Part shown: positions 33,862-43,458 of the stretch, piece after piece
How the letters are laid out: every line of letters starts with the position of its first letter
Position numbering within the stretch: position 1 is the stretch's first letter
Origin: Winogradskyella_A sp963966315
GTDB lineage: Bacteria > Bacteroidota > Bacteroidia > Flavobacteriales > Flavobacteriaceae
Reading direction: 5' to 3'
DNA: 64,000 nucleotides
Assembly (NCBI GenBank): GCA_963966315.1
Contig: CAWZYX010000003.1
Location: forward strand, 1 to 64,000
Position numbers and translations under genes: made by a program
The notes under the pieces: model-generated
The model's input: only the letters and a program-made list of their open reading frames with translations
What the model was told of the DNA's origin: nothing
Database searches by the model: none

Positions 33862-34629
33862 CTATTTATACCAGTTCAATTGTATCACCTCAATATCAGA
33901 ATTACCTGTATTCACAAGGGTTTTAAACTTTTGAACATCGCTTAACCCTCCCTGGCCACGATAGTGATACGGATATACTTTTTTAGGCTTGAAATCCAGT
34001 ACGGCATCCGCTGCACTTTCAACCGGCATGGTGTAGGGTAGATTCATGCATACAAAGGCCTTGTCAATTTCTTGTAATTGCCGCATTTCGGGAATATCCT
34101 CAGTATCCCCCGAAATGTAAATTCGCTGGCCTGCCAGCGCAATCACATAGCCATTTCCACGTCCTTTTTCATGAAACTGAAGGGCTTCCTCTCTTAAATT
34201 ATACATTGGGATGACCTCAAATGAGATCCCTCTGACCTCATAATTCAAATTGTTTTCCGCTTCCCTGGTATTTTTAGCAAGCGATGATGGAATCTTGTCC
34301 AATACAGCCCTTGGAGCTATAAGAGGTACATTGGTGATGTTAATCGCTTCCAGCGTATTAAGGCTTAAATGGTCACCATGGATGTCTGTGATAAACACCA
34401 TAGTAGGTTTCTTTTGGCCCTGATAAGCTTCTTCCCCACCAGTGGGGTCTATATAGATCACCTCCCCATCTGCTTCCAGGATGAGGCTGCCATGGGAGAT
34501 CGGTATAACCTTCACAGGGTCTGATACTGGGGTGATTGTATTGTTTTCTGTTGCTTCGCCTTTGTTCTTCTGCTCATTGCAGGCAAGCAGTAAGAAAACG
34601 CAAAAACTGAGGAAGAAACGTGAGCTCAT
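33862..34629 (-). CDS. MBL-fold metallo-hydrolase lipoprotein
   Basis: 255 residues from the ATG at 34629, which yields a lipoprotein signal (M-S-S-R-F-F-L-S-F-C-V-F-L-L-L-A-C) with the lipid Cys at about 17. The domain resembles UlaG/YtnP-like 'Zn-dependent hydrolases of the beta-lactamase fold': T-D-I-H-G-D-H-L-S (a T-D-x-H-x-D-H variant of H-x-H-x-D-H), I-S-G-D-T-E, and Y-P-Y-H-Y-R. The first His of the classic motif is replaced by Asp, as in the UlaG group. The substrate is unknown; the protein would be tethered in the envelope. Confidence 0.82.
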   Translation of the reverse strand: MSSRFFLSFCVFLLLACNEQKNKGEATENNTITPVSDPVKVIPISHGSLILEADGEVIYIDPTGGEEAYQGQKKPTMVFITDIHGDHLSLNTLEAINITNVPLIAPRAVLDKIPSSLAKNTREAENNLNYEVRGISFEVIPMYNLREEALQFHEKGRGNGYVIALAGQRIYISGDTEDIPEMRQLQEIDKAFVCMNLPYTMPVESAADAVLDFKPKKVYPYHYRGQGGLSDVQKFKTLVNTGNSDIEVIQLNWYK

Positions 34630-34788
34630 ATTTTTTTTGATAAAGATATTATTAATCCGTCGAGCTGTTATGAATTGTAACATTTTTTATGATTGAGCTA
34701 CCAATATTTTGAGCTTGTTTATGTTTTTTTAATCCTAAAAATTAACGAAATTACAGGTTCTTAAATCATTCAACTAAAATTTTATCCT

Positions 34789-36132
34789 ATGTCCGACGAG
34801 TTTGATCTATTAGAAACCAGTTCCAATGAAAAGGCCGAAAAGGTTGATGTCAATTGGGGAAAAGCTATTGACACCATGAAATCCAAGCTGGCTCAGGAAG
34901 ATGACCCTGAAATGCGCCAGAAGATTCTCAATGCCACCTTAGACGATGTGGTGCATATGGCAGAAAAGGACAGGACAACCCTGCTGGATGCCATTAAGGA
35001 CCTTACGGACTATCAGGATGAGGTGGGCATTATTTTTGAAAATTTTTCTTCTCTCAATGCCGAGGAGCAAAAAATTATTGACGATGCCATCAAACGGCTG
35101 GAGCGTGCCAGGATAGAACTGGAGGATGCCGAAAACAAACCTGATACCTGGTGGAACAATTTATGGGGTCGAAAAAGTAAAATTGCCAAAGCGGAAGAGG
35201 AGTTGAAAAATGCCCAGAAAGAAAGGGATGCTGCCGATAATAAGGCCAAAGCGCTCTTTCAGCAGCGCATTGAATCTGCCGATGTGCAAACCTTATTAAA
35301 CGAATTATCATTTAAGAGCCAGGCAGCTGTCAAACGCTTAAAAGACCGCGAAATAGAGATCAAGGAAGTTGAGGACCGGTTGCAGGATGCCATTGTAGAG
35401 GCTACCAAAAACCATACTCGGGCGCTTGAGAAGAAAAAAGAGGTGGAAGATAAACTGGAAACCGAGTATGCCAAGCTAAAGCAGGCCAGGCAAGCGCTGG
35501 AAGATATTGTGGATAAACAATCTGCCGAATACGCCGAAGCCATTGGAAAGGTAACCACCTTGGAACAAAGTGTTGAAGAACTGGAAGGCTTGAAAAACGC
35601 CTATACCACCCTTGCAGCATCCAAAGACAGTTTTGTGCACAAACATAACCTAACGATCAAGGTACTGACCTCATTAAGGTCAAACCTTCAGACCCATCGT
35701 GCTAAACTAAAGAGCGATACAGAAGAGCGGCTTAAATATTACGACGGTTATGTGGTGGCTTTAAAGGCCAGAACAGATCAAGAATTTGCAGCTATTTTAG
35801 AGCATCTGGGAGTAAAAACCGATGAGCATATTGGTGAGACGCTGGCAGCGATGCATACGGCCAGTGCCAAGGCCCGCCAGGAGATGATGGATAATATCCC
35901 GGTGCACGAAAAAGTGATGCAAGGAGTGTACAGCAGTTATGCCGAGGCACTGCAGGAGATCAGGGAAAAAGACGTGGACATTCAAAAGAATTTTTCGGAG
36001 CGCTATGGTATTGACATGAAGGAGATCTTTGAGGAGTATTACAAATCGGATGCGTCGGCGCCTGCTGCAGAAGGAACCTCAAATACTGCAAATACTGCAG
36101 AAAGTGAGACGGAGGAAGACTTGTTGTCTTAA
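34789..36132 (+). CDS. Long coiled-coil protein of the AAA+ locus
   Basis: 447 residues, no signal or membrane segment. Residues 50-330 are almost continuous heptad-patterned helix (E, K, A, L rich; K-A-E-E-E-L-K-N-A-Q-K-E-R-D), interrupted once by P-D-T-W-W-N-N-L-W-G-R (about 118-128), which looks like a hinge or docking site. The C-terminal third (330-430) is helical with aromatic residues (Y-S-S-Y-A-E-A-L; F-E-E-Y-Y-K-S), then an acidic tail. The form is like TelA-type or 'microtubule-binding' annotated bacterial proteins, but I cannot claim homology. It is first of six co-directional genes and a candidate substrate, adaptor or scaffold of the AAA+ protein. Confidence 0.75.
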   Translation: MSDEFDLLETSSNEKAEKVDVNWGKAIDTMKSKLAQEDDPEMRQKILNATLDDVVHMAEKDRTTLLDAIKDLTDYQDEVGIIFENFSSLNAEEQKIIDDAIKRLERARIELEDAENKPDTWWNNLWGRKSKIAKAEEELKNAQKERDAADNKAKALFQQRIESADVQTLLNELSFKSQAAVKRLKDREIEIKEVEDRLQDAIVEATKNHTRALEKKKEVEDKLETEYAKLKQARQALEDIVDKQSAEYAEAIGKVTTLEQSVEELEGLKNAYTTLAASKDSFVHKHNLTIKVLTSLRSNLQTHRAKLKSDTEERLKYYDGYVVALKARTDQEFAAILEHLGVKTDEHIGETLAAMHTASAKARQEMMDNIPVHEKVMQGVYSSYAEALQEIREKDVDIQKNFSERYGIDMKEIFEEYYKSDASAPAAEGTSNTANTAESETEEDLLS

Positions 36133-36305
36133 TAATTTAGATTTTCAAACTCTCGGATTTTTTTAGTTGAGACTTCCTTACGCTTATAATTCATAAGTGT
36201 TTTTACACTCCATAGAGGAGAAGACGGGATCTGTTTCCATTTGAAAGCGACAGGCTTCATTTATAAAAAGTAATTGTTAATACACTGAATAGTTAATAAA
36301 ATCGA

Positions 36306-37352
36306 ATGATTGTTACTCCCCTGGATTCTGCACAACTGAACTCTAAAGGTCAGTATGTGTTTTATCACCGGATGGTGGACTTTACCATCAAGGAGCTCAT
36401 TGTAAAAATGCAGCAGCAACAGCTCTGTACTTCTAAAGAGCTGGGGTTCTTCAAGCAGTATTGTGATCTGTTGCTTTATTCCATTGAGGCCATGCGTGTA
36501 AAGTACATGTACGATGAGGAGGACAATATGAAAATTGACCTGACCGATTCCGGTTTTCCCAATTATCTGGAGTTTAGGTACTTGTTTAACGATCTGTCTT
36601 TAAGAGAGGAGTATCTCAGCAAACTAACGGATATTGATGTTTTGAAACAAGAGTTTCTGGATACCCTGATGCGTAAAAAGCAACCGATCAAAAAATCAAG
36701 GCTTTTCCAGGCAGCATCCATTGTTTACTATTCCAACGTCAAGCAGGAATATATTTTCAACAGGTTTATTCAGGGCAAGATCGTGGCAGCACCGGAGGGT
36801 GTTAAGGCACCTTACATGACCAGCTGGAGTTTTTATGATGTATCCCTTAACAGGCCATTTGTCTGTTTTATGTATTTTGATTACAAGGGCAAAGATCCGT
36901 CGAAGAATAAGGCACAGATTTATGAGGCACTCAGGCTCACTGCCGATCGAAAAATGCCACTGGACAGCATGGCTTATGCGATAGACAGAAAGCTTGCAGA
37001 CCTCTATCCAAAACACATCAAACGCATTGACCTGGGGCCTCTTCATAATGTTTTTGCCAAGGACAAGAATGAGATCACCCACGCTTTGCTTGAGGGAATT
37101 GGAAATAAAGACATCTCACTGGAATCCTATGCCTTTTCCTTAAAGATAGATGAGGTCTTTTCGGGAAGTGAATTTAAGGAGGGTAGTTTTTTTAGCAAGC
37201 AGATCTTACAGAACTGGAGTGAGGTAGTAAGGCAGAGCTATGTTCTTGCTCCTCACCGAATCATCCAGATGCTTTATAACAAAATACCCGATAGTATTAA
37301 TCATTTGGCCAAACCCCCAATTCAAATGGCAGACTTACCTGCCTCAAATTAA
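36306..37352 (+). CDS. Uncharacterised protein preceding the AAA+ ATPase
   Basis: 348 residues, soluble, mixed alpha/beta. The N-terminal 130 residues look helical (F-T-I-K-E-L-I-V-K-M-Q-Q-Q-Q-L-C...), the centre (about 170-260) has strand-rich segments (S-W-S-F-Y-D-V-S-L-N-R-P-F-V-C-F-M-Y-F-D-Y-K-G-K-D), and the C-terminus is helical. No catalytic motif is apparent and I know no family. The AAA+ start lies only 5 bases after its stop, so the two are expressed together and probably interact. A 173-base gap precedes it. Confidence 0.75.
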   Translation: MIVTPLDSAQLNSKGQYVFYHRMVDFTIKELIVKMQQQQLCTSKELGFFKQYCDLLLYSIEAMRVKYMYDEEDNMKIDLTDSGFPNYLEFRYLFNDLSLREEYLSKLTDIDVLKQEFLDTLMRKKQPIKKSRLFQAASIVYYSNVKQEYIFNRFIQGKIVAAPEGVKAPYMTSWSFYDVSLNRPFVCFMYFDYKGKDPSKNKAQIYEALRLTADRKMPLDSMAYAIDRKLADLYPKHIKRIDLGPLHNVFAKDKNEITHALLEGIGNKDISLESYAFSLKIDEVFSGSEFKEGSFFSKQILQNWSEVVRQSYVLAPHRIIQMLYNKIPDSINHLAKPPIQMADLPASN

Positions 37353-37357
37353 ATTAA

Positions 37358-39319
37358 ATGGAACACAATTCTACCTTTCCCATAAAACAATCCGAACTGG
37401 ACATGTTGCGTGATGAAGCAACCTCCTATCTCAAAAGTATTGAGTGGGAGCAAAGCCAGCGGGCAAGAAACAGAAGCGGAGAGGAAAAGGACCAGTCTAT
37501 TCTGCTGTACCTTTCACGCGCCAACAATGGTAGTAATAATGCGCAGTTGGTCTCGGTCTCAAAGACCGTTCTTAGCCTGAAGAAACGCTTATTGCCTGAA
37601 TCGGTGGCCCTACCGGTATTATTGAATCGCTCTTTGTATACACTTCAGGAGGCTATTACCCTGGGACTGTGGATTCGTGACAGCTACTACGATGCTTCTG
37701 GTTTAAGCAGTCTTCAGGAAAGAAAGTCTGCACTCGATTCAAAGGCCAGGCGCGAGTATGAGAGCAAAATGCATACAGCCACGGCTTTTATGCTGTACTC
37801 TGCAGCATATAAGATTTTATTTGATCTCAAAGCCTTTGCAGCGGACGATCTTAGTGTGATGAAACAGAAATTTGCAGGAATACCTGAGGTATCACTCATA
37901 AGTCCCCTAAAAGGACTGTCCTGTGCGTTGTTTTACTATGATAAGTATCTGAGCCATCCCGAAATGATCAATTCAGACCAGGATGTGGTGAGTTTTACGG
38001 TCGTTTTTTTTCAAGCACTCATTGCCGAGATCCAGCTGAGAAAGAGCACCTTGGAATATACAGAAACCATTGAGGACCGAACGTACAAACTGGAGAATTC
38101 GGATTTTGCGATTTCGGGCTGGAACAACGTGTTTGACGGAGCTGCTAAAAGCGTTGTCTTCAACACAGTGCAGTTTGAACAGATCGTTGGAAACCGGGAT
38201 GCGAAGCATTTTGCCAGACGCTTAACAGAGCGCCTGCTGAGCTATGACTTTACTGCGCGAAAGAATCCATTTCAGGAACTTGGCGGTTTCATGCCCGTAT
38301 TTATGGGTTACGGTATCCCGGGGACAGGAAAAAGCATGCTCATAGCCGCCATTGCTACCCGTTTAAAGGAACATTGCGACCGTCTTGAGCTCCCTTTTTT
38401 ATTCCATCCAATGCCCGATACCATTGTAAGTACTTTTCAGGGTGGGTCAGCAGAAAAAATGGTGGAATGGATGAAACCCCTGCAAGACCCCGGTAAGATC
38501 ATTTTTGCACCAATTGACGACGCAGAAAACAACCTGCAGGAGCGGACCGCTCAGGGGGTGTCAGCGGGTGTGAAGGAGGTGATTGGGGTGTTTTTAAGGT
38601 ATACGGAAGGTGCCTATGCAGTAAACTACGGAAATAGTTCCATAGGTTTATTTACCAATCTTCCCGAAATGCTCGATAAAGCTGTGATTTCACGCATTCA
38701 GGGGCGTTTTAGGATCGATGGGGCACAGACCGAACACGATTTTCTGGATCAGGACTATCTCTGGTGGCAACATCTCCAAAAGACCATGCCTGGCTTTGTA
38801 AACATGGACGATCCGGAAGGCTATGCGTACCTACAGGATCAGGGCCTGGCCAAAAACCTAGGTGATATACTGGAGCGTATCGAAAACCCGGGAGAAGAAC
38901 GGGTGAAGGCTGTATTTGACAAAGTCGACGATTTGCACGAGATGGATGATCACATGTTTTACGCAGCCCTTTACAAGGCCATACAGGAGGTATTTCCATT
39001 TTTCTCGTCACGGGATGTGCGAAATATCCAGTCTGCCATTTCTTTACGACTCACCGATTTTGACCTGGAAAAGGATTGGTTTGAGAACCCGGAAGTTTAT
39101 TTTAATCAGAACTACGAGACAAAATTTGGGATGCTACAGGAGTTGATGAAAGCCAACATGAAGGGCTTGAATTTTTCGGACATCAGACGGCAGGAGGTGA
39201 TCAGATATCTCGATAATGTGGCTACTATCGCCGATACGGACTTTAACAGAAAAGTAGAGGACAGGGTCAATCAGATGCAGATCGAATTGGAAGCCAGAGA
39301 GCGCTTTGAAAAACCATAG
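37358..39319 (+). CDS. AAA+ family ATPase of unknown role
   Basis: 653 residues. An all-helical N-terminal region of about 300 residues is followed by one AAA+ module: Walker A G-I-P-G-T-G-K-S (319-326), Walker B I-I-F-A-P-I-D-D-A-E (Asp-Asp-x-Glu at about 386), sensor-1-like G-L-F-T-N-L-P-E-M-L-D, and V-I-S-R-I-Q-G-R-F with arginine-finger candidates. The T-N-x-P-x-x-L-D-x-A-x-x-S-R arrangement is that of the classic AAA clade (CDC48/FtsH/ClpX-adaptor type), so it should work as a ring that remodels or extracts proteins. No protease or nuclease domain is fused. Neighbours suggest the coiled-coil and membrane proteins as partners. Confidence 0.85.
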   Translation: MEHNSTFPIKQSELDMLRDEATSYLKSIEWEQSQRARNRSGEEKDQSILLYLSRANNGSNNAQLVSVSKTVLSLKKRLLPESVALPVLLNRSLYTLQEAITLGLWIRDSYYDASGLSSLQERKSALDSKARREYESKMHTATAFMLYSAAYKILFDLKAFAADDLSVMKQKFAGIPEVSLISPLKGLSCALFYYDKYLSHPEMINSDQDVVSFTVVFFQALIAEIQLRKSTLEYTETIEDRTYKLENSDFAISGWNNVFDGAAKSVVFNTVQFEQIVGNRDAKHFARRLTERLLSYDFTARKNPFQELGGFMPVFMGYGIPGTGKSMLIAAIATRLKEHCDRLELPFLFHPMPDTIVSTFQGGSAEKMVEWMKPLQDPGKIIFAPIDDAENNLQERTAQGVSAGVKEVIGVFLRYTEGAYAVNYGNSSIGLFTNLPEMLDKAVISRIQGRFRIDGAQTEHDFLDQDYLWWQHLQKTMPGFVNMDDPEGYAYLQDQGLAKNLGDILERIENPGEERVKAVFDKVDDLHEMDDHMFYAALYKAIQEVFPFFSSRDVRNIQSAISLRLTDFDLEKDWFENPEVYFNQNYETKFGMLQELMKANMKGLNFSDIRRQEVIRYLDNVATIADTDFNRKVEDRVNQMQIELEARERFEKP

Positions 39320-39349
39320 AGGTAGTTGTAAACGCTAGGACACAATAGA

Positions 39350-40585
39350 ATGAACAAACTAAAAGAAGCCAATTTATATCAGAGTGAACTTATTCCGGTG
39401 AATGGAAAGCTAGTGGACAGGTATAATAAGTGCCTGAAAACTCTGGGCTTCAAAGAAACAGAATTAAGCTCCTTTTCTATTGACGGAATCGGTTGGAGTC
39501 CTGAAATTGCCGAAGAAAAACAAGATGTTCAGTATTTGAATCACGGCGATGCCAATCCGCACGGGATCATCATTTCTCCCTTACAAAGGGGCAAGCCGGT
39601 CTATTTACCTTTTCACTCATTCGATCGGGAGATGATGCGGCAGATCTTTAGAGTACACGGACAGAAGATCAGTGATATTACCAGAGATTCTGCGATCTGT
39701 ATCGATTTTGATCAGGATATTGATGTGTATTACCACCCTTTGGATATTTTAAAATATGATAATATACACATCTCCTTTAGGCTCATCGATGACCTGAATA
39801 GGGTACAACAAGAACAACTTCAGTTGGTAGATAAGTTCATAAGAGGTCATAATTTTATAGACGAGGATCTTCAAAAAGAGCTTCTTTCTTCGGCCAGGAC
39901 CTTTGGGGACCTAAGAAACAGAGATCTCAATTTACATTCTTTGCACTATTCTGTTTCCTCTTTCTATTCACGTGCGTTTAAAGGCGTATATGTGTTAAAG
40001 GATTTTGTAAAGACCATTGTGGTCTTTGAGGATAAAGAGGTGTACCAGGACGCTGTGAAAGATAGTTACCACGATGTATTGATCTATCACATCCATCAGC
40101 CGGAGCTGATCAGGAAACTCGAGGATTATCAGATCATCTCTTATGATCTTGAATCGGTTGTGCAGACGAAACGTTATGAGCGGATTAAAAAATATTACCT
40201 CAGTCGTGTTTTAGGGGATACTGAGCATCCAATAAAAGACATTCTGGATAACAAAGCGCTGTTTCGGTCGTACCTGAATAAATTAAATGTTCAGGATCGA
40301 AAAAAAGTAATGGGAGTGGAGCTTTATCTGGAACGTATCGCACGCAGCAATGCGTATAAGCTGGAAGATATGGTGGAGCAGGAGCTATTTTTTGGACTAA
40401 TGGACCCGCATAGCTCCTTAAGTCCAAACGATCGTGACATTATTCATAAGCTACTCATCAACATTGCACCTCTTGATGTATTGTTTCTCTATTGGTACGA
40501 TAAGGAACAGTTTTACGAGTACTATCAGCAATGGAGTGACTCGCTTAAAGATTGGGTGATAGAGGTTATTCGTAACAATATATGA
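39350..40585 (+). CDS. Conserved protein of the AAA+ locus (possibly DUF6638)
   Basis: 411 residues, soluble. The N-terminus (A-N-L-Y-x-S-E-L-I-P-V-x-G-K-L-V-D-R-Y-N-K-C-L) and the later D-G-I-G-W-S-P-E-I-A-E-E-K, L-N-H-G-D-A-N-P and C-I-D-F-D-Q-D-I-D-V-Y-Y agree with my memory of the Bacteroidota family DUF6638; I cannot verify this. The C-terminal half is helical. No enzymatic motif is obvious, though the acidic D-F-D-Q-D-I-D cluster could bind metal. It lies 30 bases after the AAA+ gene. Confidence 0.7.
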   Translation: MNKLKEANLYQSELIPVNGKLVDRYNKCLKTLGFKETELSSFSIDGIGWSPEIAEEKQDVQYLNHGDANPHGIIISPLQRGKPVYLPFHSFDREMMRQIFRVHGQKISDITRDSAICIDFDQDIDVYYHPLDILKYDNIHISFRLIDDLNRVQQEQLQLVDKFIRGHNFIDEDLQKELLSSARTFGDLRNRDLNLHSLHYSVSSFYSRAFKGVYVLKDFVKTIVVFEDKEVYQDAVKDSYHDVLIYHIHQPELIRKLEDYQIISYDLESVVQTKRYERIKKYYLSRVLGDTEHPIKDILDNKALFRSYLNKLNVQDRKKVMGVELYLERIARSNAYKLEDMVEQELFFGLMDPHSSLSPNDRDIIHKLLINIAPLDVLFLYWYDKEQFYEYYQQWSDSLKDWVIEVIRNNI

Positions 40586-40758
40586 AAATAGGCTACAAAT
40601 AAGTGAGAAGTTAGGAGATGGAAGAAGAAAGGCATAAGAGGGTTATTTTAAATTTGATAATATAAATATGCCAATAGCATTCAGAAAAAGATTAAACGAC
40701 TAAAGCAATGCACTACTCTACACCACACTTTCAACTTCATACATCAAACTTTTAAATT

Positions 40759-41292
40759 ATGGGACTTGAGCTGGTTATTTTTATTGCATCTCTTTTGGTT
40801 GGGATTTTTATTTATTGGAGGGAATCCAATGGTAATGGAGCCTACAGGACTTTGAATAAAATTGTGAATAGCAAGGAATTACAAATGGATCCTCACAATC
40901 CAAAGGGCTTTGTTTATAAACAGGCTTTCATACCAAGGCTCATTTTTGTGGTATCTATGTGTTTGCTTGTGGCGCTGTTTCTTGAGTTCGTTACACCGAT
41001 CTCCGTTTTTGGATCCTATAACGGTGTTTCGGTTTTTTCTTCCATTGTCGTTGGCATCCTACTGGGCACCTATCTGGCCAATTTCGTGTTAAAGTCCTCC
41101 AAAGTCATTGAAGAACATGGGGATACTCTTGGTGGTGTGGTTGGAGATGCCATTGATAAAGGGAAGGATTACATCGAAAATTTAAAACCTGAAGACTCAC
41201 CTGAAGCGCAAATGAGGGAGCAGGAACCAAAAGTTGATGCCAGCAATGAAAAAAGTGCAAGAGAGCGCTTAAAGGACAAAGGATTACTGTAA
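40759..41292 (+). CDS. Membrane protein with soluble C-terminal tail (AAA+ locus)
   Basis: 177 residues with an N-terminal helix (L-V-I-F-I-A-S-L-L-V-G-I-F-I-Y-W) and two more hydrophobic helices at about 55-76 and 89-113, then a charged, low-complexity tail with D-S-P-E-A-Q and R-E-R-L-K-D-K-G-L-L. I do not recognise it. It is a plausible inner-membrane anchor for the soluble components. A second gap of 173 bases precedes it, and the next gene starts 10 bases after its stop. Confidence 0.7.
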   Translation: MGLELVIFIASLLVGIFIYWRESNGNGAYRTLNKIVNSKELQMDPHNPKGFVYKQAFIPRLIFVVSMCLLVALFLEFVTPISVFGSYNGVSVFSSIVVGILLGTYLANFVLKSSKVIEEHGDTLGGVVGDAIDKGKDYIENLKPEDSPEAQMREQEPKVDASNEKSARERLKDKGLL

Positions 41293-41302
41293 TCTTAAAC
41301 CG

Positions 41303-42997
41303 ATGATCAAAACCTATTGGAATAAAGGAGCAAAACAAAAGAGAACCGTCATATTGCTTTCTCTTTTGATACTCCTTATTTTATTTATAGTACGCGATGA
41401 CTATCAGCCTGCTCTTTTGTTTCTTAGAAAATACCTTTTTGTTCTCCTGGTCAGCCTGGTTGTTCTGGTGATCGGTCTCTCTCGATTTAGAAAAACCCCT
41501 AGTACAGGAAAGCGCGTTCTGATCCTATTTATACTGGCTAGTTTCTTTGGGCTTCTCTACCTTTTTGGCTGGCATTACCGCTTGTATGATTATATGAAAA
41601 CCTATAATGTTTACAACAATCTCAACAAGGTGGAAATTCACGAATTGCCACTGACTCAAAATGAACGCATCCAGCCTTTGCGAAATATTTTATCTATGGC
41701 CAATGAGAGTGTAGGGGAGACCAAGGATGTCTCCTTGCCTCATCTGGTGCGAATAGATAGAGAAAACCGATGGACCATGGCCATCCAACCCAGTGAAAAG
41801 TATGTGATGCAGCGAATCATGAACAACACTGAAGAGGTTTTTTCGGTAAGCAGCACCACTCCATTTCCGCGTTTTTCAAATGAAAACAGAATAGGCGTCA
41901 CCTTTGCTATCGGAGAATCGCTCATGTTTAGCAGAAACACCTATAACGCCGTGGTTCAACGCTTTAATCCATGGATGCTGTTCAATTACGAGCCCAGTGA
42001 CACCTACTACATGAAGAATGACAACGGTGAGTGGGTAGAAGTGGTGAGTCTCATTAAATGGGAGGGTTTCTTTTTTCCCTATCCAACCTTTGGGGGCGTA
42101 ATGGTCATCGATAACGGAGATCATGATTTTAAGGACTATCTGGAGCGTATTTTAATTGGAAAGGGAACCTATATCCCTCCGAATGAGCTTGGTAATTATC
42201 AGTTTCTGAGCAAACAGAATATTCTGGCTGAGAAGGTGTCTCGGCTTCAGGCAGAATCGCTAAAGTTTTTAGGTGGCTTTACAGATCCACTCCCCTGGAA
42301 TATGCGAACGGTAGTAAAGATTCCATTGATGCCCAAAGATCAGAACCAACAGCCCTATGTCACTGATTTCGATTTTGCCAACACCAATACCAATGCCTAC
42401 AGTGGCCTTTACCATTGGTTTGGATTAGAACCAATAGGGGAGGAACGCACCAGCTTAAGTTTTAGTGTGATGATCCCGGCCGACGGAACAGATCAGCTCT
42501 ACTATTACAATCACGCAGCCAAAAAACAGGGCTATGCCGGTGTATCGGCCATGCCACTAAAAGTTCAGGAATCGCGAAAGGAGTATGACTGGACTGCTAA
42601 TACGCCGGTGGAATTTCGCCCCTATATAAAGGATATTGCCGGAAGAAAGCGAATGTTTTTTCTTGGTACGGTTTCCTCCATCAGTGATACCAATGCAGAG
42701 CAGTTCGACGGTTCTGCAACACCCGATCTGGTTCTAATCGACAGCGAGTACAGAGACGTGGTCTGGATCGATGTAAAACACCCTAGTCAGTGGGATAAAA
42801 CGGTTTATGATCAATTGAATGAGGCCTGGAGGGCCAGTGAGGGAATTGACTATTACTATGAGGAAGACCAAAATGACCCCGATATCGTGGAAGTACAAAA
42901 GGATTCTGTAAAAGGACTGAGCCCTAAAAGTAATAAAGAAGAGCAAATTGAGGCTCTGCAGCGCATAATTGACTCGCTGAAGACCAGTGGTAACTAG
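41303..42997 (+). CDS. Large membrane-anchored protein (AAA+ locus)
   Basis: 564 residues. Three hydrophobic helices occupy the first 100 residues (L-L-S-L-L-I-L-L-I-L-F-I-V; Y-L-F-V-L-L-V-S-L-V-V-L-V-I-G-L; V-L-I-L-F-I-L-A-S-F-F-G-L-L-Y-L-F). The remaining 460 residues form a soluble domain rich in aromatic and beta-prone segments (Y-S-G-L-Y-H-W-F-G-L; W-V-E-V-V-S-L-I-K-W-E-G-F-F-F-P-Y-P) and end in a short coiled coil (E-E-Q-I-E-A-L-Q-R-I-I-D-S-L). No known domain is evident. Its stop overlaps that of the convergent GNAT gene by 4 bases. Confidence 0.72.
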   Translation: MIKTYWNKGAKQKRTVILLSLLILLILFIVRDDYQPALLFLRKYLFVLLVSLVVLVIGLSRFRKTPSTGKRVLILFILASFFGLLYLFGWHYRLYDYMKTYNVYNNLNKVEIHELPLTQNERIQPLRNILSMANESVGETKDVSLPHLVRIDRENRWTMAIQPSEKYVMQRIMNNTEEVFSVSSTTPFPRFSNENRIGVTFAIGESLMFSRNTYNAVVQRFNPWMLFNYEPSDTYYMKNDNGEWVEVVSLIKWEGFFFPYPTFGGVMVIDNGDHDFKDYLERILIGKGTYIPPNELGNYQFLSKQNILAEKVSRLQAESLKFLGGFTDPLPWNMRTVVKIPLMPKDQNQQPYVTDFDFANTNTNAYSGLYHWFGLEPIGEERTSLSFSVMIPADGTDQLYYYNHAAKKQGYAGVSAMPLKVQESRKEYDWTANTPVEFRPYIKDIAGRKRMFFLGTVSSISDTNAEQFDGSATPDLVLIDSEYRDVVWIDVKHPSQWDKTVYDQLNEAWRASEGIDYYYEEDQNDPDIVEVQKDSVKGLSPKSNKEEQIEALQRIIDSLKTSGN

Positions 42998-43458
42998 AGG
43001 TCCAATCTCATTTTAATATCTGCACGATCATAAGGATTGTCAGCTTCCAGTTCCAGCTCTGTGAAGCCATATTTTCGATAGAGGTAAATGGCATTTTCTA
43101 GTCTGGTGTTGGAATAAAGTACAAGGGCTCTGTAATTGTGAGATCGGCTAAAATCAATACAGTGTTTAAGCAGGATTTGACCAATTCCCTTCCCTCTAAC
43201 TTCAGGTAAAACAGCCATTTTTGTCAGTTCCAGAACACTCGATTCTGTAGTTGGCATCAATGCTACCGTTCCTAAAATAACATCTTTATCAACAGCAAAA
43301 AATATAGAACCTCCCTTATCAATGATGTAGGTTTCGGGTTTGCCCAGGACTTCTTTATCGTAGGGTTCAACATAGAAATAGGTCCGTAGCCACTCTAAAT
43401 TGAGATCCTGAAAGGCTTTTGCATATTCGGGTGCAAAGGGTCTAATGACCAGACTCAT
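42994..43458 (-). CDS. GNAT family N-acetyltransferase
   Basis: 154 residues. The acetyl-CoA site V-R-G-K-G-I-G-Q-I-L-L-K-H-C, preceded by L-E-L-T-K-M-A-V-L-P, is classic GCN5. The ending Y-R-K-Y-G-F-T-E resembles small-molecule acetyltransferases of the PhnO/RimI type. The substrate is unknown. The N-terminus overlaps the end of hutG by 17 bases, so it is translated with that gene. Confidence 0.9.
   Translation of the reverse strand: MSLVIRPFAPEYAKAFQDLNLEWLRTYFYVEPYDKEVLGKPETYIIDKGGSIFFAVDKDVILGTVALMPTTESSVLELTKMAVLPEVRGKGIGQILLKHCIDFSRSHNYRALVLYSNTRLENAIYLYRKYGFTELELEADNPYDRADIKMRLDL

Noticed and set aside
34789..36132. TelA toxic-anion-resistance protein
   Set aside because: General form and length are similar, but I could not match conserved TelA blocks, so no name is given.
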